A stretch of DNA of 25,242 nt. Origin: UBA4055 sp964648295 (GTDB lineage: Bacteria; UBA4055). The position numbers were made by a program, and so were the translations under genes. The first letter of the stretch is position 1, and every line of letters starts with the position of its first letter. The notes under the pieces were generated by a model, which searched no databases, was not told the DNA's origin, and saw only the letters and a list, made by a program, of their open reading frames with translations. Below, in pieces: positions 23,376 through 25,242 of this stretch. The DNA lies in the NCBI GenBank assembly GCA_964648295.1, contig CAZYNH010000021.1:1-25242 (forward strand), given 5' to 3'.

Positions 23376-25242
23376 ATGAGAGCAATAGTGTGTTTTTTAA
23401 TTTTTAGTTTTTTACCTCTTTTTCCCCGCCCGATGTCTGATTTCAGGGAGCATGAAAAATTCTTTCCTGATTCCATTAATAATTCAAAAAGAACATATCA
23501 GCCTTATCCCGAAAACCGAGTTCACCGTGCCGGTATGCTCTGGCTGAATGTTTCAAATACAGGATGGTTCGGAGAGCCATGGACCGGAGCCATGGACCCG
23601 TGTACAGGGAAAGTTGCGCCAAGCGCGGAAATGCCCGGAGATTCGGGTGTAGAATACTTGTGGATAGCCGGATTGTGGATGGGCGGTTATCTTGACTCGG
23701 CGACAGTATCTGTTGACGGTATGCCTTCAACCGTTTTTCAGGGACCGCTCGTGAGCACTGCAATGGATGGCACAATGTTTTACAGCAATGAAATTCAGCC
23801 ATATTACTTTGAGGATGATATCTCCGGAATTAAACTGGGAAGGATTAAAGAGTCATCAAGCATCGAAGGCCGTCTAAACTGTCTTTTCGAAGAGGTTTAC
23901 GATCCTAAAGCAACCGCTTATGAACAATTTACCACAAGGGTTACAGATAAAGGTACAGATCACTACACTTATGATGGTTACGACAAGAGAGGGCATATTC
24001 CTCTCGGAATTGAGATCAGGCAGGTAAGTTATTCGTGGCCGTATGATTATGCGAAGAAATTTATTATTGTGGATTATACATTGTACAACAGAAATAAGAA
24101 CAAAAAAGACATTTACGATTTTTTTATGGGTCTCTATGTTGATTCAGATGTTAAAAATACAAATGTTAAACCGTACGGACACATGGATGACCTTTGCGGA
24201 TTTATAGAAAAATGGGATGGGTATATTGATCCCGCAACAGGTGAAAAAAAATCAGTGTCTTTGAATCTAATATGGTCAGCGGATAATGACGGAAGAGAAT
24301 ATTTGACAGGCGATACCGGGTGGGATTTGACAGGCGAACCCGGAGCAGGAAACAGCATGGATGGTGCCACAGGTATCTTTTCAATAAGGGTTTTAGGAAA
24401 TCCGAATCCGAATCTCAGATACTCGTTCAATTTATACAACTCGGGGTGGGATAGTGAAAGCCTTGACTGGGGGCCGCGGTGGCAGACAGGAATGCATTCG
24501 GGCTGGCAATATGATCTGACTTTAAAACAAAAAGGATACGACGACACAAATTATGACAGCCTGTTCTGGTTTACGAATGAACCGGCCTACGGCGGCAGGA
24601 CCGAGGGTACTCCTCTGGGCGACAAAGGAAGATATATGGTCATGTCCAACGACGAGTTCGACCACGATCAGACATCAATAAGGGAGGTTTATCTTGGTAT
24701 GGATCATCAGATCGACGGAAAGCCTATACCGCAGGCTGGAAAATGGCAGCGGTACACAACACCCGATATGATCGGACAGCCCGGTTTTGCAGCAGACATT
24801 ATTGACGGAGCCATCGCCGACCTGAACGATATCGCTAACGGAACAGATGAAAGGTTCGTTCTATCTTTCGGGCCTCTCGGTTATGAAAGTTATGTTAATG
24901 TGGCTACCGATCTTGATCATGACGGCGAGATAGACAGCTATATTCCGAACAAAAAAATATGGAAGTTCGCTTACGGAGATTCACTTAAACTTACACTTGC
25001 GTATATGGTCAGCGAGAACTTTCATACGTCACTTGAACAGGACCCGAACTACCGGGACAGCACGGTCGTTGATCTGACCGACGGTCTGAATACTAAGCTG
25101 TTCGATCAGGGCTGGTACGACGCATTTAATAATGTTGTTTGGGCGGAGCGGGTTTTTGACACACCTATGTATGATACACCCGTAACGAGATGGGGTACCA
25201 CAAAGAAAGACGGCTGGTACGGAGAGGACGTGGGAAAAGACG
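23376..25242 (+). CDS. Large exported protein, C-terminus beyond the window
   Basis: An open frame of 622 codons runs off the right edge without a stop. The start is the ATG with GGAG 8 bases before it; the ATG at 23370 is too close to that site. A signal peptide (about 1-19) is followed by a Trp/Gly/Tyr-rich beta-type region: RAGMLWLNVSNTGWFG near 51-66 and VEYLWIAGLWMGGYL near 92-106. An EF-hand-like calcium loop, DLDHDGEID, is near 512-520. Proteins opening this way are common in FCB-type candidate phyla as large secreted or surface proteins, often with a C-terminal type IX secretion tag; the end is not visible here, so the tag is a guess. Confidence 0.75.
   Translation, partial: MRAIVCFLIFSFLPLFPRPMSDFREHEKFFPDSINNSKRTYQPYPENRVHRAGMLWLNVSNTGWFGEPWTGAMDPCTGKVAPSAEMPGDSGVEYLWIAGLWMGGYLDSATVSVDGMPSTVFQGPLVSTAMDGTMFYSNEIQPYYFEDDISGIKLGRIKESSSIEGRLNCLFEEVYDPKATAYEQFTTRVTDKGTDHYTYDGYDKRGHIPLGIEIRQVSYSWPYDYAKKFIIVDYTLYNRNKNKKDIYDFFMGLYVDSDVKNTNVKPYGHMDDLCGFIEKWDGYIDPATGEKKSVSLNLIWSADNDGREYLTGDTGWDLTGEPGAGNSMDGATGIFSIRVLGNPNPNLRYSFNLYNSGWDSESLDWGPRWQTGMHSGWQYDLTLKQKGYDDTNYDSLFWFTNEPAYGGRTEGTPLGDKGRYMVMSNDEFDHDQTSIREVYLGMDHQIDGKPIPQAGKWQRYTTPDMIGQPGFAADIIDGAIADLNDIANGTDERFVLSFGPLGYESYVNVATDLDHDGEIDSYIPNKKIWKFAYGDSLKLTLAYMVSENFHTSLEQDPNYRDSTVVDLTDGLNTKLFDQGWYDAFNNVVWAERVFDTPMYDTPVTRWGTTKKDGWYGEDVGKD

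Overview
The window joins two very different pieces of DNA. The left part (about 1 to 15,150) is AT-rich (roughly 30% GC by eye) and all on the minus strand. The right part (about 15,200 to 25,242) is richer in GC and mostly housekeeping or cell-surface genes. A run of exactly 100 N inside purL shows this is a scaffold from a draft or metagenome assembly. A HesB/IscA-like gene with an in-frame UGA at the family's selenocysteine site, a PDZ/radical-SAM DUF512 protein and a large secreted protein of a type known from uncultured FCB-group lineages suggest an anaerobic bacterium of a candidate phylum in or near the FCB group. That placement is an inference and is not firm.

Left region, 49 to 15,020: twelve tightly packed minus-strand genes that look like one operon. 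In order of transcription they are: two TerB-like proteins with a degenerate FGE-sulfatase-like C-terminal module; a 95-residue protein; a SIR2-family protein with two zinc knuckles; a coiled-coil protein; a large HerA/VirB4-type ATPase; a small membrane protein; a 67-residue Cys protein; a third TerB-like protein without the FGE-like module; a glycosyltransferase-like protein; a second, nearly identical 67-residue Cys protein; and a 1381-residue membrane protein built from two DUF445 modules. Neighbouring genes are at most about 21 bases apart or overlap, most have a Shine-Dalgarno sequence, and a sigma70-like promoter with a dyad in its spacer lies just upstream. SIR2 next to HerA is a known anti-phage pairing. 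The rest of the set is not one I recognise, and I regard this operon as the candidate undescribed conflict (defence or stress) system.

Middle region, 15,215 to 17,605: a DnaB-like RecA-fold protein with a broken Walker A; a divergent DUF4160/DUF2442 pair of the kind often listed as toxin-antitoxin-like; and a WYL-domain regulator read convergently to that pair, separated from it by a perfect 14-bp inverted repeat.

Right region, 17,792 to 25,242: purL (purine synthesis, interrupted by the N gap), overlapped by the DUF512 radical-SAM gene; then the HesB-like selenoprotein gene; then two exported proteins, the last running off the window end. No stretch over 300 bases lacks a gene, and I saw no tRNA, rRNA, CRISPR array, insertion sequence or integrase.
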